A DNA stretch of 64,000 bases from an uncultured Bacteroidales bacterium (GCA_903903985.1 CAIVAT010000090.1:1-64000), one strand, 5' to 3'. Counted from the first letter of the stretch, positions 48,601 to 57,560 are shown. Numbers and translations: made by a program. The notes: a model not told the origin generated them from the sequence alone.

Positions 48601-49664
48601 CCCTGAATGGCGCCGATCCTCTTGCAACCTCCTTCACCTGGGAAATCAGCCCGGCTTCGGCAGGTTCAGTCAACGGAACAACATCAGCTTGCCTGGTTTC
48701 ACTAAATACCGGTTATTCGGGTAGCTTGGGCATCCGGTTTCAACCAGGCAGCACATGTGGCAACGGGGCTTTTTCTTCATTTACAACGGTTACCGTCAAC
48801 CCAGGCCCGGATGTGTGGCTGGATGCCTGCAACGACCCGGTCACGACCAAAGGGTCGAAACCATTCGTCCTGAAAGGGGGAATTCCCGCGGGTGGAATTT
48901 ACTCAATTGACGGAACACCGCTTCCGGGAGGGATCCTGAACCCTGCAACCCTGAGCCCAAGCCCGCCCGACCATTCCATTAAATATTCCTATACCAACCG
49001 TTTTAACTGTACGGTCACTAAAACCCGGTCACTGACCGTAAAAAACGCCTCTGTCTTTACCTGTACCAATACGCTGACCGATGTCAGGGACATGAAGACC
49101 TATCCGACCTTTGAGATTATTGCCGGATCTGTTCACCGTTGCTGGATGGCATCCAACCTGAATTACGGCGTTGTAACCCCCAATAACCTGGCACAAACCG
49201 ACAATTGTGTTGTTGAAAAATACTGCCAGGGGAATGACCCTGCAAAATGCACCGAGCTGGGAGGCCTTTACCAGTGGGATGAACTAATGACCTACCTGCC
49301 GGTTGAAAATGCCTCCGCTGAAGGCAGGCAGGGACTTTGTCCTCCCGAATGGCATGTTGCAACAGAAGCGGAATGGGAAGAACTCATCAATTATTATGAG
49401 GGTCCCGGGGTTGCCGGCTGGAACATTTTAGACCCAAACCCACTCTACGGTTTTCATGCCAAAACCCCTGGCATATTGTATCAGAATTTAATATGGTCCT
49501 TCGGTCAGCCGTGGTTTACAGCCACGATTATTTCGACATCCACCGTCAGTCCTTCAGGAAGTACAAGGATTTACAGCCACGGTTTGAATGTGGTGAATCC
49601 CAGCGTATCAACTTATTTCTCCACACGGAGTTACGCGCTATCGGTTCGATGCGTCCGGGATTAG
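45639..49664 (+). CDS. Giant surface protein: IgGFc-binding domain, 75-residue Ig-like repeats, FISUMP C-terminus
   Basis: The 1341-residue protein begins with a TTG codon; no ATG lies between the upstream stop and the signal peptide (RQGCFLIIIFVLF...SGQ). Residues about 25-440 match the IgGFc-binding N-terminal domain (DFWFAAPEASVEHGDSPIYL ... SKPVSITVKDDS-like). Two Ig-like domains follow, then five tandem ~75-residue repeats at about 587-965 (CxxxPPFxLTGGTPPGGVYS, GxGVNSxTGxFDP, YTYTDxxGC). Next come a PKD-like domain, one divergent repeat, and a FISUMP domain (1148-1341) ending SVRCVRD. It is likely a large surface adhesin. There is no separate T9SS module; the FISUMP end takes that place. 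Confidence 0.85.
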   Translation: MRQGCFLIIIFVLFPWIVSGQTNTDFWFAAPEASVEHGDSPIYLRVTSFSEAATVTISEPANTANFPTQVLYIPANQTRTLNLTTWKDQVECKPANAILNFGLYLHSTVPITAYYEVTNIHNAEIFTLKGNNAMGTSFFIPSQSSMYNHSPLVPQAYNSFDIVATEYNTTVTITPRRTIVGHAAGVAFTVNLNRGQVYSAQATGLLGIDHLQGSTVTSNKPVSITVKDDSDQYPNQVCYDLTGDQIVPVNIIGQEYIVVRGFTNNTMNDWAYVTATANATNVSVNGTVQAILNAGETYKYSLQNFDLSSFISTTHPVYVWHVTGYGCEAGSAILPPMNCTGSTQVAFTRTTQYSFELILLAKAGAQGSFTLDGNPTLVTAAMFSSVIGNPAFVYARIEFPVDLLPVGFHILKNSQDIFHMGVIHTYDQGQSGCSYGYFSDFASLNLGPDKSICPGTFTTLDAGPNRQSYEWYYNGSPFSTGVQTITVNNPGQYIVIVNDHGCFLSDTVQLDNYPAPVPVISGITSFCQGFSQLLTVTGTFSSYLWTTGENTQTITVSGSGTYGVTVTDMNGCQGSTFANVIVFPLPLVTLTLPAVSCTNVAPFALTGGSPAGGVYSGPGVNSITGFFDPGTGTGTYLISYTYTDANGCNNKADQLLTVSPPPVVQLLAQSVCISVPPFPLTGGTPPGGVYSGTGVNSSTGYFDPSSGAGPHNITYTYTDANGCTGTAVNILTVNPLPLVQLSPQPPVCVSAPPFQLTGGTPPGGTYSGFGVNSSTGFFSPSSGVGPHTITYMVTNTFGCFNSTFQILIVNPLPLVVLSAQSSACANAPPFLLTGGTPAGGIYSGPGVNSLTGFFDPASGTGTHTITYTYTDGSGCTNSDSKPLLVNSAPVVQLSNLAPVCITVAPFALSGGSPAPGTYSGPGVNTATGFFNPQVAGPGDHVIVYAFTSTSGCTNTASKTLHVIPLPLPSGTLNGPDTVCQGTQNISYTLNGADPLATSFTWEISPASAGSVNGTTSACLVSLNTGYSGSLGIRFQPGSTCGNGAFSSFTTVTVNPGPDVWLDACNDPVTTKGSKPFVLKGGIPAGGIYSIDGTPLPGGILNPATLSPSPPDHSIKYSYTNRFNCTVTKTRSLTVKNASVFTCTNTLTDVRDMKTYPTFEIIAGSVHRCWMASNLNYGVVTPNNLAQTDNCVVEKYCQGNDPAKCTELGGLYQWDELMTYLPVENASAEGRQGLCPPEWHVATEAEWEELINYYEGPGVAGWNILDPNPLYGFHAKTPGILYQNLIWSFGQPWFTATIISTSTVSPSGSTRIYSHGLNVVNPSVSTYFSTRSYALSVRCVRD

Positions 49665-49894
49665 GTGGAGGCAGCATCTCCATTCCCTTTCCATGGTCAT
49701 TTTCGGTTATATCAGCCCGGTCCTGGTTTTCAGGACACCTCATTTTACCTGCGCTTCATTATCGTTTCCCCGTTCGCCTGAACCGAGTAAGAAAATGATG
49801 AGCGGATATCTTTAAAGCGGGTTATATTGTGGGGAAAGCAGCCGATAATTCAACGTGTCTCCCCTTTTATTGATATACTATTTGAAACTGAACT

Positions 49895-50107
49895 TCACTT
49901 ATCCAATCCATACCGCAGCCTTATTTCCCGCTCCCTGCTTTTATCAGCGATATAGACCACTGTTCGGCCATCGTCAAGCAGTATCGGGTATTTTTCTGCC
50001 ACCGAACCCGCTGAAAGTTTTGACTTGGGAATTGTTACCCGATGGTTTGAGATCTCCAGCCTGTTATCCACTGCATCATTTTGTGTGATATGTCGTACGT
50101 TTTTCAT
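49895..50107 (-). CDS. Small conserved protein, paralogue of 50382-50609
   Basis: The 70-residue cytosolic protein includes IPKSKLSAGSVAEKYPILLD, then DGRTVVYIADKSREREIRLR. It is strongly similar to the product of the gene ~275 bp upstream on the same strand. The pattern KYPI-x-L-D-x-GRT-x-x-[YF]I-[AS]-DKS is shared. I do not recognise the family. Paralogy supports both as real genes. Confidence 0.65.
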   Translation of the reverse strand: MKNVRHITQNDAVDNRLEISNHRVTIPKSKLSAGSVAEKYPILLDDGRTVVYIADKSREREIRLRYGLDK

Positions 50108-50381
50108 ATTATCCCGTCTGTTAGGTTTAAACCCTAAAATTACGGGTCATTTTATCGTAACGGTACCCTGTTGCAGGATAATTTATGAACAGGCAATGGT
50201 GATAAATATTTTCTGATCGGGCACTATTCATTGTTAACCCTTCAATCAATGTTTAATACGTTTCACTGAACCCCTGGGAGGCGAACAGTGAATAGTGTAA
50301 ACGATCTGTGAACACAGAATAACTAACAACGAAAAGCTGAAGAGTGAGGGGAGGGTTTATCGAAAAGTTCGGAATGTCTTA

Positions 50382-50609
50382 TCATTTTGGATTTTTGGAG
50401 GCAACCACAAGCCCGTTTCCCATTCGCGACTCATATCGTATCCGGGTTTCCGCTTCTTTACTTTTATCCGAAATAAATATGGTTGTCCTGCCACCATCAA
50501 GGTAAATGGGGTATTTATCTGTGAGCGACCCTGATAATAGTTTTGAATCGGGGATTTTTAATCGTTGACGTTCCATCATCATCCTGTGTTCCAAGGTATC
50601 TTTTTTCAT
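50382..50609 (-). CDS. Small conserved protein, paralogue of 49895-50107
   Basis: This is a 75-residue protein with IPDSKLLSGSLTDKYPIYLD, then GGRTTIFISDKSKEAETRIR. About half of the aligned positions are identical to the downstream paralogue. The N-terminus is Met-rich (MMMERQRLK) and the C-terminus basic. No known domain is seen. The two genes are in tandem but separated by 275 bp of A/T-rich DNA, so they may be expressed separately. Confidence 0.65.
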   Translation of the reverse strand: MKKDTLEHRMMMERQRLKIPDSKLLSGSLTDKYPIYLDGGRTTIFISDKSKEAETRIRYESRMGNGLVVASKNPK

Positions 50610-50704
50610 TATTCAATTTTTTTACAAACCATAAGATTTATGGTATTCGTACAAGATACGAATAATTCTGATGATTTGGAAGAATTATTTTCAATGATGC
50701 CTTT

Positions 50705-51241
50705 TTATCCGGGATAAAATTTCAGGAAAACCCATGGAACAATCCACCCGATCCCTGAGCCAATCAAGATCCCCGCAAGGACATCACTGGGATAATGCAC
50801 TCCCAACGCCATTCTCGAATAGGCGACCAGGATTGACCAGCAATAAACCGGGATGATTATTTTTTTCCTCGGAAACAGCAGGGTCATGGCCATTGCCACG
50901 GCAAATGTTTCCATCGTATGCCCGGACGGGAAGGAGGAGTCGCCTCCCGACGATAGTTTTTCAATAGCCGGATAGGTGATGAAGGGACGGTCTCGATCAA
51001 CAACATACTTCAACCCCTGGCTTACCAGTAAAACCAGGATCAGTATCGTGACCAGCATTAAAAACCGCATCCGCATGGGCTTTGACTTCTTCAGAACAGC
51101 AACCAGGAAAACCAGTAAAACCAGGCCGATACTCACAAAGGTGGTCGTGTCGGAAATAATCCTGAGCACCGGGACAGAATGCGGAATGAGATGATTGTGT
51201 AACCACGTTAACAGCGTGACATCAACCGTTGAAAATTGCAA
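50705..51241 (-). CDS. PAP2-family membrane phosphatase
   Basis: The 178-residue, about five-helix protein has all three PAP2 signatures: KYVVDRDRPF (KxxxxxxRP), FPSGHT (PSGH) and SRMALGVHYPSD (SRxxxxxHxxxD). The family dephosphorylates lipid phosphates such as phosphatidate or undecaprenyl pyrophosphate at the outer face of the inner membrane. It starts 11 bp after the MbnP-like gene and is probably the last gene of that operon. Confidence 0.93.
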   Translation of the reverse strand: MQFSTVDVTLLTWLHNHLIPHSVPVLRIISDTTTFVSIGLVLLVFLVAVLKKSKPMRMRFLMLVTILILVLLVSQGLKYVVDRDRPFITYPAIEKLSSGGDSSFPSGHTMETFAVAMAMTLLFPRKKIIIPVYCWSILVAYSRMALGVHYPSDVLAGILIGSGIGWIVPWVFLKFYPG

Positions 51242-51252
51242 TCTTTATATTT

Positions 51253-52062
51253 TTATTGTTTAACGATAGAAAAAACGTCCCATCCATTCTCCCTGGCCAT
51301 CTGCAAGGCAGGCTGTTTCTGCATGATCGCCCCTCCCCAAAAATTATGGTCATAAATGTAAGGGTTTTCAAACCATTTTTCGATATTCATGGTGAGGCTG
51401 AAAGTAACCTTTTCCTTGTCGGCCAGTGTAAATGTAGAACCCGGTAAACTTACCAGGAAGTAGTTCTGAACAAACGCATAGATTGAATCTACATTGTATC
51501 CACCGCCTTTGTATAGCTGCCCGATCCCAAGGTGGAAGTTGAAGGGCACCAGGGCCAATGCCGGATCCTTCCATTTCCCGTTCATCATCATGTAATGGTA
51601 TCCTCCGCCAAGCACTTCCGGCCAGCTCATGAGGGCTTCAGGGGGATTGACGAAGCGATGCGATTTGTTTTCAGCCTCCGGTATCCCGAAGATAAAGTTG
51701 ATGGAATCGTAAGTCCCGGCAGGGATTTTATCCGGGAAAAGGATCGTTTTCGTGGCTGAAAGGGCTTCGTCAATATAATAGATATCTTTCAGCTCATCGA
51801 GTATCACCCGGCTTCCGTCATTCTTGTACAGGGTAATGTCGGAAATAAAGTACTTCAAATCCGACACCAGGTAAACGTTGCCTGCCGCATTCGTGTAGAT
51901 CAGCTCATTTTGCTGCAAAGGCAGGCCATCAACCCGATGATCAACCGAAAAGACAACGGTTCCCGAAGGGTTCACCTGCACGGGGTCCTTGTCTTTTTTA
52001 CAAGAGGAGAGCGTTGCTGCAGAAAGTAAAAATAAAGCAAAGATGAGCTTAAAGTTCTTCAT
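51253..52062 (-). CDS. MbnP-like lipoprotein
   Basis: The start at 52062 gives a lipoprotein signal (MKNFKLIFALFLLSAATLSS before Cys). The 269-residue protein follows the MbnP pattern: VVFSVDHRVDGLPLQQNELI, YTNAAGNVYLVSDLKYFISD, then SINFIFGIP, MSWPEVLGGGYHYMMMNGKW and the final AIMQKQPALQMARENGWDVF. MbnP proteins accompany the di-haem MbnH in copper-related systems, where a tryptophan is modified. No MbnH-type cytochrome is seen in this window. It lies downstream of the gingipain gene and upstream of PAP2. Confidence 0.85.
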   Translation of the reverse strand: MKNFKLIFALFLLSAATLSSCKKDKDPVQVNPSGTVVFSVDHRVDGLPLQQNELIYTNAAGNVYLVSDLKYFISDITLYKNDGSRVILDELKDIYYIDEALSATKTILFPDKIPAGTYDSINFIFGIPEAENKSHRFVNPPEALMSWPEVLGGGYHYMMMNGKWKDPALALVPFNFHLGIGQLYKGGGYNVDSIYAFVQNYFLVSLPGSTFTLADKEKVTFSLTMNIEKWFENPYIYDHNFWGGAIMQKQPALQMARENGWDVFSIVKQ

Positions 52063-52107
52063 GGATTCATTTTGCATGGTTAAGAAGAACGATTACACCT
52101 ATAAAAA

Positions 52108-54201
52108 TTACCGGGCTACAACCAGTTTTTTAACCGTCGATCCATCCTTTGCTTCCAGCCGCACGTAATAGATCCCTTGCGCCAGGGCTGAGGTGCTCAA
52201 CGACAGGGGAACCTGGCCTGGGGAAAGCATGGGGTATATGCGGGAAAACACCTGCCGGCCAACAGCATTGACAACGGTCATGGTCACATCAGAAACATTC
52301 CTCAGGGTCAGAGAGATATCAGCATGGTCGGCACAGGGGTTCGGAGAGAGGGAGCAGGTGATTGGTCCCGTCAATTCAGCAGTTCCCACAATCGGGTTTT
52401 CAATCCATATTTTGAGGGCAGGATCGCCAAGCACATTACAGTCATAAAAACACCAGCGCTGTGCCCCGGGTTCAAACTCGCCGGGAAGGCCGATCCATGG
52501 AGCTGTTTTGATCTTCGACATGGTGTGTGCCGCGCCAAGTTCAAGGATGGCCGAATCGGGGTTCGTATTGTAGAGCGCACTTATAAATTCACGATGCAGA
52601 TGGGCAGAAGGGCCTTCGGTCGTTCCCTGGTTAAACCATCCATAGCGTGAGTTGAAAACACCGCCAACAAGAAAATTGGCAATGGCGGTGCAGCGTTCTG
52701 CAATACAGTCATTGTCATCGAAAGCGCCGCAAATGCACCCATGCGTATACATCAGCTGGTAATTGTGAATGATTCCGTCGACCTGGGAAAAATTCTGATT
52801 GGTAATATCCCAGTTATACAGGCGCATCATGTAGTTGGAATTTGAGTGGCCACAGTGATGGATGAATGATTTCCCCGAATTGATCCCTGCAAGCAACTGG
52901 GTTACACTCCAGTTGTATCCGGTGGTATCGTACAGCCTTGTGATGTAGTTTTGGGCCGAGGGAATGCCATGCGTGGCATATCCATTGTCGGTGTGATCAT
53001 CAACCAGGAGTTCGAGATAGTCAGAGCCCCAAGTCATGGGAGGATCGTATAAAAATTCAGAGACCAGGAAGGGCTTTTTCATCTCCTCTGCCACAGGGCT
53101 GCCCTGGTAGGATACGGACTTGTGCACCATGCTCGCCAGCTCCGCGGCAGTGCTGAACGACATCCGGCCGACAGACAGTTCGGGCAGCAGGTCGTCTTCA
53201 CCGGGTTCGCCCCATTTGTTGTCGTTATTGGTGTTCCAGTTGCCGTCGAGGGCGGAGAAATAAACATCGGCGGGAATGTTGGAATCCTCGTAACCCGTTC
53301 CCGAGAGCACATAGCAATAAAATCCCCGGAAGGGAATGTATTCAACATCACCCCCGAGAATGACATGCTCGATCCCGTTTCTCTGGTACTCCTGGATGAT
53401 ATAATTCCTCATTTTTTCCTGGAGATCCTGGCCTGGAACAATGGCCCCGATGTCTTCGATGGTTGCGACTTGTGAGGCCATCCCCTTGCAGTTGTAATAA
53501 TTTATCAGATCCTGGAATCCTGCCTGGAATTGAGCCGGGGTGATGATCAGGATGTTGTAGTTTGTTATTAAGGATTTTTTAGCCGGGTACCGGTTCATCA
53601 TCTCCGGGTTTTGTGCAAAGAGCCTGACCCTTTTTAAGGCATTTGCCGATGCGGTGAGGTTTTTCAATGCAAGTGTGGCGTTTGCATCAGGCCTGGTCGT
53701 GATTTGAACCGTCACTTTTTGATAATAGGCAAGCGTTTTTTTTGCAGGGTTATAAATCACCGGGGTAAAGGTGGAAAGTGCAAAAGCATAGCCATTCAGG
53801 TAGGAGTTGATGAGATTCCCTGTCGGAGTAGCCGGGTAATTGGCGGTGGAACGGTAAACGGCCTCATTTTTTATGAAACTCCCGTCCGGTGTTTCCGAAA
53901 CCGGCTGATTGAATTGCTGTGGATAGAGCTCGTACGTTCCCGGGATGCCGGTAAGCGATTCGCCGATAATATTGATGGAAACGGCTTTTTCTCCCGGCGG
54001 AAGCATCAGGGCAACCTGGTGGTACGGCAGCATGGGCTCCCCGTTCAGCCCGGCAGGCATGGTGTTATCCAGGGTTACAAACTGATACCGGCCATTCTCG
54101 CTGATCCTGACCTGCGAGAAGGTAAAAACTTTTTCAATGTTGCCTGCCAGGAGGCTGAAACTCATGATACAAGCGACGAAAACACAAACAATGTTTTTCA
54201 T
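52108..54201 (-). CDS. Gingipain-type C25 cysteine peptidase with T9SS sorting domain
   Basis: The 697-residue protein has a signal peptide (1-19), a propeptide-like region to ~215 and a caspase-like C25 domain from about 215 to 590 (NYNILIITPAQFQAGFQDLI ... VILGGDVEYIPFRGF ... LSVGRMSFST). The catalytic His lies in FIHHCGHSN (~446) and the catalytic Cys in THGCICGAFD (~488). The C-terminal ~80 residues are a T9SS type A module (LSPNPCADHADISLT ... GIYYVRLEAKDG). It is a secreted endopeptidase. A TATTTTTG box lies just upstream. Confidence 0.93.
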   Translation of the reverse strand: MKNIVCVFVACIMSFSLLAGNIEKVFTFSQVRISENGRYQFVTLDNTMPAGLNGEPMLPYHQVALMLPPGEKAVSINIIGESLTGIPGTYELYPQQFNQPVSETPDGSFIKNEAVYRSTANYPATPTGNLINSYLNGYAFALSTFTPVIYNPAKKTLAYYQKVTVQITTRPDANATLALKNLTASANALKRVRLFAQNPEMMNRYPAKKSLITNYNILIITPAQFQAGFQDLINYYNCKGMASQVATIEDIGAIVPGQDLQEKMRNYIIQEYQRNGIEHVILGGDVEYIPFRGFYCYVLSGTGYEDSNIPADVYFSALDGNWNTNNDNKWGEPGEDDLLPELSVGRMSFSTAAELASMVHKSVSYQGSPVAEEMKKPFLVSEFLYDPPMTWGSDYLELLVDDHTDNGYATHGIPSAQNYITRLYDTTGYNWSVTQLLAGINSGKSFIHHCGHSNSNYMMRLYNWDITNQNFSQVDGIIHNYQLMYTHGCICGAFDDNDCIAERCTAIANFLVGGVFNSRYGWFNQGTTEGPSAHLHREFISALYNTNPDSAILELGAAHTMSKIKTAPWIGLPGEFEPGAQRWCFYDCNVLGDPALKIWIENPIVGTAELTGPITCSLSPNPCADHADISLTLRNVSDVTMTVVNAVGRQVFSRIYPMLSPGQVPLSLSTSALAQGIYYVRLEAKDGSTVKKLVVAR

Positions 54202-54221
54202 TTCAATGTTTTATTTGAAAG

Positions 54222-54229
54222 CAAAAATA
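54222..54229 (-). promoter_or_regulatory. Candidate -7 box (TATTTTTG) of the gingipain operon
   Basis: This is an exact TAnnTTTG on the minus strand, 21 bp before the ATG at 54201, giving a leader of ~15 nt. No clear -33 element was found. Confidence 0.35.
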
Positions 54230-54274
54230 CAAATAAAAGTGGTTTCCCGTGGATAACAGGGTATCAAACCAGGG

Positions 54275-56293
54275 TTAAATAATTACGATCTTTTTTTGAA
54301 CCACGGAATGATTTATGGTTTCAATGACCATCACATAAACACCTTTTGGAAGAGAGGAGAAATTCACAGTGCTGCCGGTAAAATCTGCCATGGAAGAAAC
54401 CAGCTTTCCAATGCTGTTGTAAACGGAAACGGAAGCATGAGAGGCGCCATAAATGTAAATATTGCCTTTGCTGGGGTTCGGATAGACCCTGATATTGTCC
54501 TTTTTCTCCTCGTTTTGTCCGACGGGCCATTCAAAGTTCAGGGAATAGAGGGTATGGGCAGTCAGATTTTCAGCAAAGACATCGATCGTGGTTGTTCCCG
54601 GAAGGTCAAGCGATGGAATTACGATCACTGTTTCAGCGGATTCAAAGGGTATTCCTGCGATCCCGGGAACCACCGTGGTTCCCCCGGTGAGGGTTACGTT
54701 GTAATTGAAGGTATCCGGGTCAAAACCGGGCAGCGAACTCCCGTCAAGAATAATATTATTCAACCGCGCTTCGTTGCCAAACAGACCGTTTTCTGTGGAA
54801 TATGCCGACTGGAATACCTGTTTTGAAACCTGGTCCTGGACAAATATGCCAACGATCAGATCGGTGTATTCTTCAATATGGGTTTCGGAGAGATCGACCG
54901 TTTCATTGATGGTGAAGGGAACGCGATCGACCAGGTTGGCGATCGTGCCCTCGGCATCAGGAACCATTTTCATCATGACATGTTCGAAGCTGGTCTCTCC
55001 GTTCGACATGTGGTTGTTATGGGTGATTTTTTCCATCACCACAATGTAAATACCCACATTGCTGAAATCGGAAAACGGGAGAATTGTTGCATTGATGGTC
55101 ATTACATTGCCGGTGAGCGAATGTGTTCCGGCTATTTTGATCATCCCGATTTGCTGTTTGGCCTGGATATATGCCTGGGCAACAGCAGACATGCTGGTCG
55201 CCGTATTGCCGCCATTGACGCAGAGGTCTGGAACGGCATTGACCCCGTAAAAAGCCCTTCTGACGCCTCCCTCTGCAGTATAATACGGATCGCCGGGAGA
55301 TGGCCAGTTCATCTGGTATTTCACCAGGGTAATGCTGTCGGCATTGGTATCGCACCAGGGCACGAACCCGCTGTTAAATGAAGCGCAGGGGCTGCAGGTT
55401 GAGCTTGTAAATTCTTCATACAATGGCTTTTTCGGAACCACATGACACACCTTTGAACTTGTCTTCCGCAGGGTATCGTTTGCCTGGCTGTTGTCGGAAA
55501 CTCCATTGACTTTGTTGAGCCATACTTTCAGGGCATGGGGGCCGATGGAGCCGTTCAGCAGCTGATCACAGGTGAAATTGTAGGTGCCCCGGGTTGCGAG
55601 CGAAAAGCCGCTGACAGTGGTGGTTAAAACAGGGCCATTGTCTGCCTGGTATGCAATTTCCGCAGTGGTGACGGGGGTCAAACCAACGTTCATGATGCTT
55701 CCCTTTACCTGAACGGGTTCAGCAAAATAGGAGGGGGTTGCCACGAGGGAGATGATGCCGGCGTCGAGATTTAATGGATTGTAAAGCAGTACGTTATCTA
55801 AATACCAATAGTCCAGGTTGTACATATTTCCGTCGAGGTAGAAGCAAATCTGGAACTCTGATTGCCCCACGTCGCCATTGGCAATGACCACTTCCATTTG
55901 TTCCGGGCCAATATTTCCGGTGGGCGTTTTTTCCCAAACGGAAGTCCATGCCCCGTTGTGCGACCGAGTGGCAACACCAACTTTGGGAGCGGGGTTGGCA
56001 TACCAGTCGTACTTGTGTTTGAATGATACTTTTACCGAAGTCAGCCCGGTAAGGTCACACATCGGGGAGACCAGCCGCGTGGAGGTGTTTTGCTGAACAT
56101 AGGTGAACTGAGCTTCGGGTGCGGTTCCCCCGGCATTGATGGAGTTGTTGGCCGACCATTGTGCCGGCAAGCTGCTGAGAGACCAGCCGGCTGGAGGCAT
56201 TTGCCCGGAATCAAATGACTCCCAGATAAATGTTTGTCCGAATGAAAATAGACTAAAAGTTAAAAGCAGGAAAAGCAGCAGATTTTTCTTCAT
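54275..56293 (-). CDS. Secreted thioredoxin-like/Omp28-type protein with T9SS sorting domain
   Basis: The 672-residue protein has a signal peptide (1-19). A choice-of-anchor/MAM-like jelly roll (about 25-170) begins FIWESFDSGQMPPAGWS and ends with YWYLDNVLLYN. A CARDB-like domain (~175-275) follows, then an Omp28-like thioredoxin-fold region opening with YEEFTSSTCSPCASFN (CxxC ~298). A Cadherin-like beta domain and the T9SS type A end (VYPNPSKGNIYIYG ... GVYVMVIET) complete it. The CxxC suggests a redox or binding role at the surface. It lies 73 bp upstream of the gingipain gene. Confidence 0.85.
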   Translation of the reverse strand: MKKNLLLFLLLTFSLFSFGQTFIWESFDSGQMPPAGWSLSSLPAQWSANNSINAGGTAPEAQFTYVQQNTSTRLVSPMCDLTGLTSVKVSFKHKYDWYANPAPKVGVATRSHNGAWTSVWEKTPTGNIGPEQMEVVIANGDVGQSEFQICFYLDGNMYNLDYWYLDNVLLYNPLNLDAGIISLVATPSYFAEPVQVKGSIMNVGLTPVTTAEIAYQADNGPVLTTTVSGFSLATRGTYNFTCDQLLNGSIGPHALKVWLNKVNGVSDNSQANDTLRKTSSKVCHVVPKKPLYEEFTSSTCSPCASFNSGFVPWCDTNADSITLVKYQMNWPSPGDPYYTAEGGVRRAFYGVNAVPDLCVNGGNTATSMSAVAQAYIQAKQQIGMIKIAGTHSLTGNVMTINATILPFSDFSNVGIYIVVMEKITHNNHMSNGETSFEHVMMKMVPDAEGTIANLVDRVPFTINETVDLSETHIEEYTDLIVGIFVQDQVSKQVFQSAYSTENGLFGNEARLNNIILDGSSLPGFDPDTFNYNVTLTGGTTVVPGIAGIPFESAETVIVIPSLDLPGTTTIDVFAENLTAHTLYSLNFEWPVGQNEEKKDNIRVYPNPSKGNIYIYGASHASVSVYNSIGKLVSSMADFTGSTVNFSSLPKGVYVMVIETINHSVVQKKIVII

Positions 56294-56415
56294 AGCAGGT
56301 ATGGTTATTTTTATAAGAAATCCTTCGCAAATTACGAAATATTTGTTATAAAATTAACAACAACCTTTTTTTTGTTAGGGAGTGAAATCTGTTTACGAAA
56401 AAGTGAACCGACGAA

Positions 56416-57519
56416 TTAATGGCCCAGTTTAGACAATGCATAAGCATAAGCGCCAATGGACACCGCTTTGGAGGTTCCCAGGCGGGATATTCCAACACCA
56501 ATTTTTTTGTTAGGGTCGAAGTGCATGGTGCGGGTTGTAAAAGGCACCGGTATTTCAATGGAGGATGATCTCAGGAATGAGTTCAACCCGACTTCATCTT
56601 CAAGATTATACGCAACCACCTCCATGCGTTCGAGCGGAATGCCCGACATGGTATCAAACGGATAATTCATTTCTTCGACCAGTTTTTGAAGAAAAATCGG
56701 GTAGGCGCCGGATAATCCCCCGCCAATTACAACAAGTCCGTCAACAAGGGTAATGGCATTTGCGATGGCATCGGCGGCATCGCGTGCAAAGGCATCGAAT
56801 GCATGGATTGCTGCTTCCTGGTCGCCTTTTACCCTGCCCATCCCGATTTCAAAAATATCTCTTGGCTCCGGGCAGGAGGCCAGGTTCAGGCCGGTATTGT
56901 TTGCATATTCGCGTTTGATACCGCGGATGCTGACGCTTTCTTCGGCATCCCAGTTTTTAAAAGTGCGGTTGCGCATGCGGTTGATCTCGCTGCCCGAACT
57001 GTTGTCGCCGCAAAGCAATCCGTCGCCGGTAACAATTCCGCCTCCGAAACCGGTACCAAAAGTGACCCCGAAAAGATTTTTATACCGTTTCAGGTTCCCG
57101 GCATCTTCCAGTTTTTTGTTGATTTCCGGTAAAAGCCCTGCAATGGCCTCGCCATAAGCAAACAAATCGCCGTCGTTGTTGATGAAAACAGGTATTCCGA
57201 AAGTTTCCTGCAACATGGGCCCAAGGGCGACGCCTCCTTTGAAAAAGGGAAGATTCTGCAAATCGCCGATGACACCATTTTCATAATCGGCAGGCCCTGG
57301 AAACGCAAAACTGATGGCAACCGGTTTGTTGACCAGTTTGCCTTCAACCTGCCGGAATCCATCGATGATGGTGGTAAGTACTGCTTCAAGGTTTTCAGCT
57401 TTTGCAGGAAGGACATATGGCTCCAGGATCTCCTGTTCAGCCTGTACCGCGTTGAATACGAAATTTGTGCCGCCTGCATCAAGCGTCATAACGGTACGGA
57501 TGTCGTTTTTGTAAGTCAT
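56416..57519 (-). CDS. ROK-family sugar kinase
   Basis: The 367-residue cytosolic protein has the ATP-phosphate loop MTLDAGGTNFVF near 11, the ROK sugar-binding region VAISFAFPGPADYENGVIGD, then FINNDGDLFAYGE, and a second glycine-rich ATP motif VVIGGGLSGAYP. The zinc-binding CxCGxxGC motif of many ROK members is missing. Such Bacteroidota enzymes are annotated glucokinase; the sugar cannot be fixed from sequence. A TAATTTTG box lies 42 bp upstream. Confidence 0.9.
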   Translation of the reverse strand: MTYKNDIRTVMTLDAGGTNFVFNAVQAEQEILEPYVLPAKAENLEAVLTTIIDGFRQVEGKLVNKPVAISFAFPGPADYENGVIGDLQNLPFFKGGVALGPMLQETFGIPVFINNDGDLFAYGEAIAGLLPEINKKLEDAGNLKRYKNLFGVTFGTGFGGGIVTGDGLLCGDNSSGSEINRMRNRTFKNWDAEESVSIRGIKREYANNTGLNLASCPEPRDIFEIGMGRVKGDQEAAIHAFDAFARDAADAIANAITLVDGLVVIGGGLSGAYPIFLQKLVEEMNYPFDTMSGIPLERMEVVAYNLEDEVGLNSFLRSSSIEIPVPFTTRTMHFDPNKKIGVGISRLGTSKAVSIGAYAYALSKLGH

Positions 57520-57560
57520 AGGGTTAAATTAATTCAAAACGCTAAATGCGTGACACGTGG

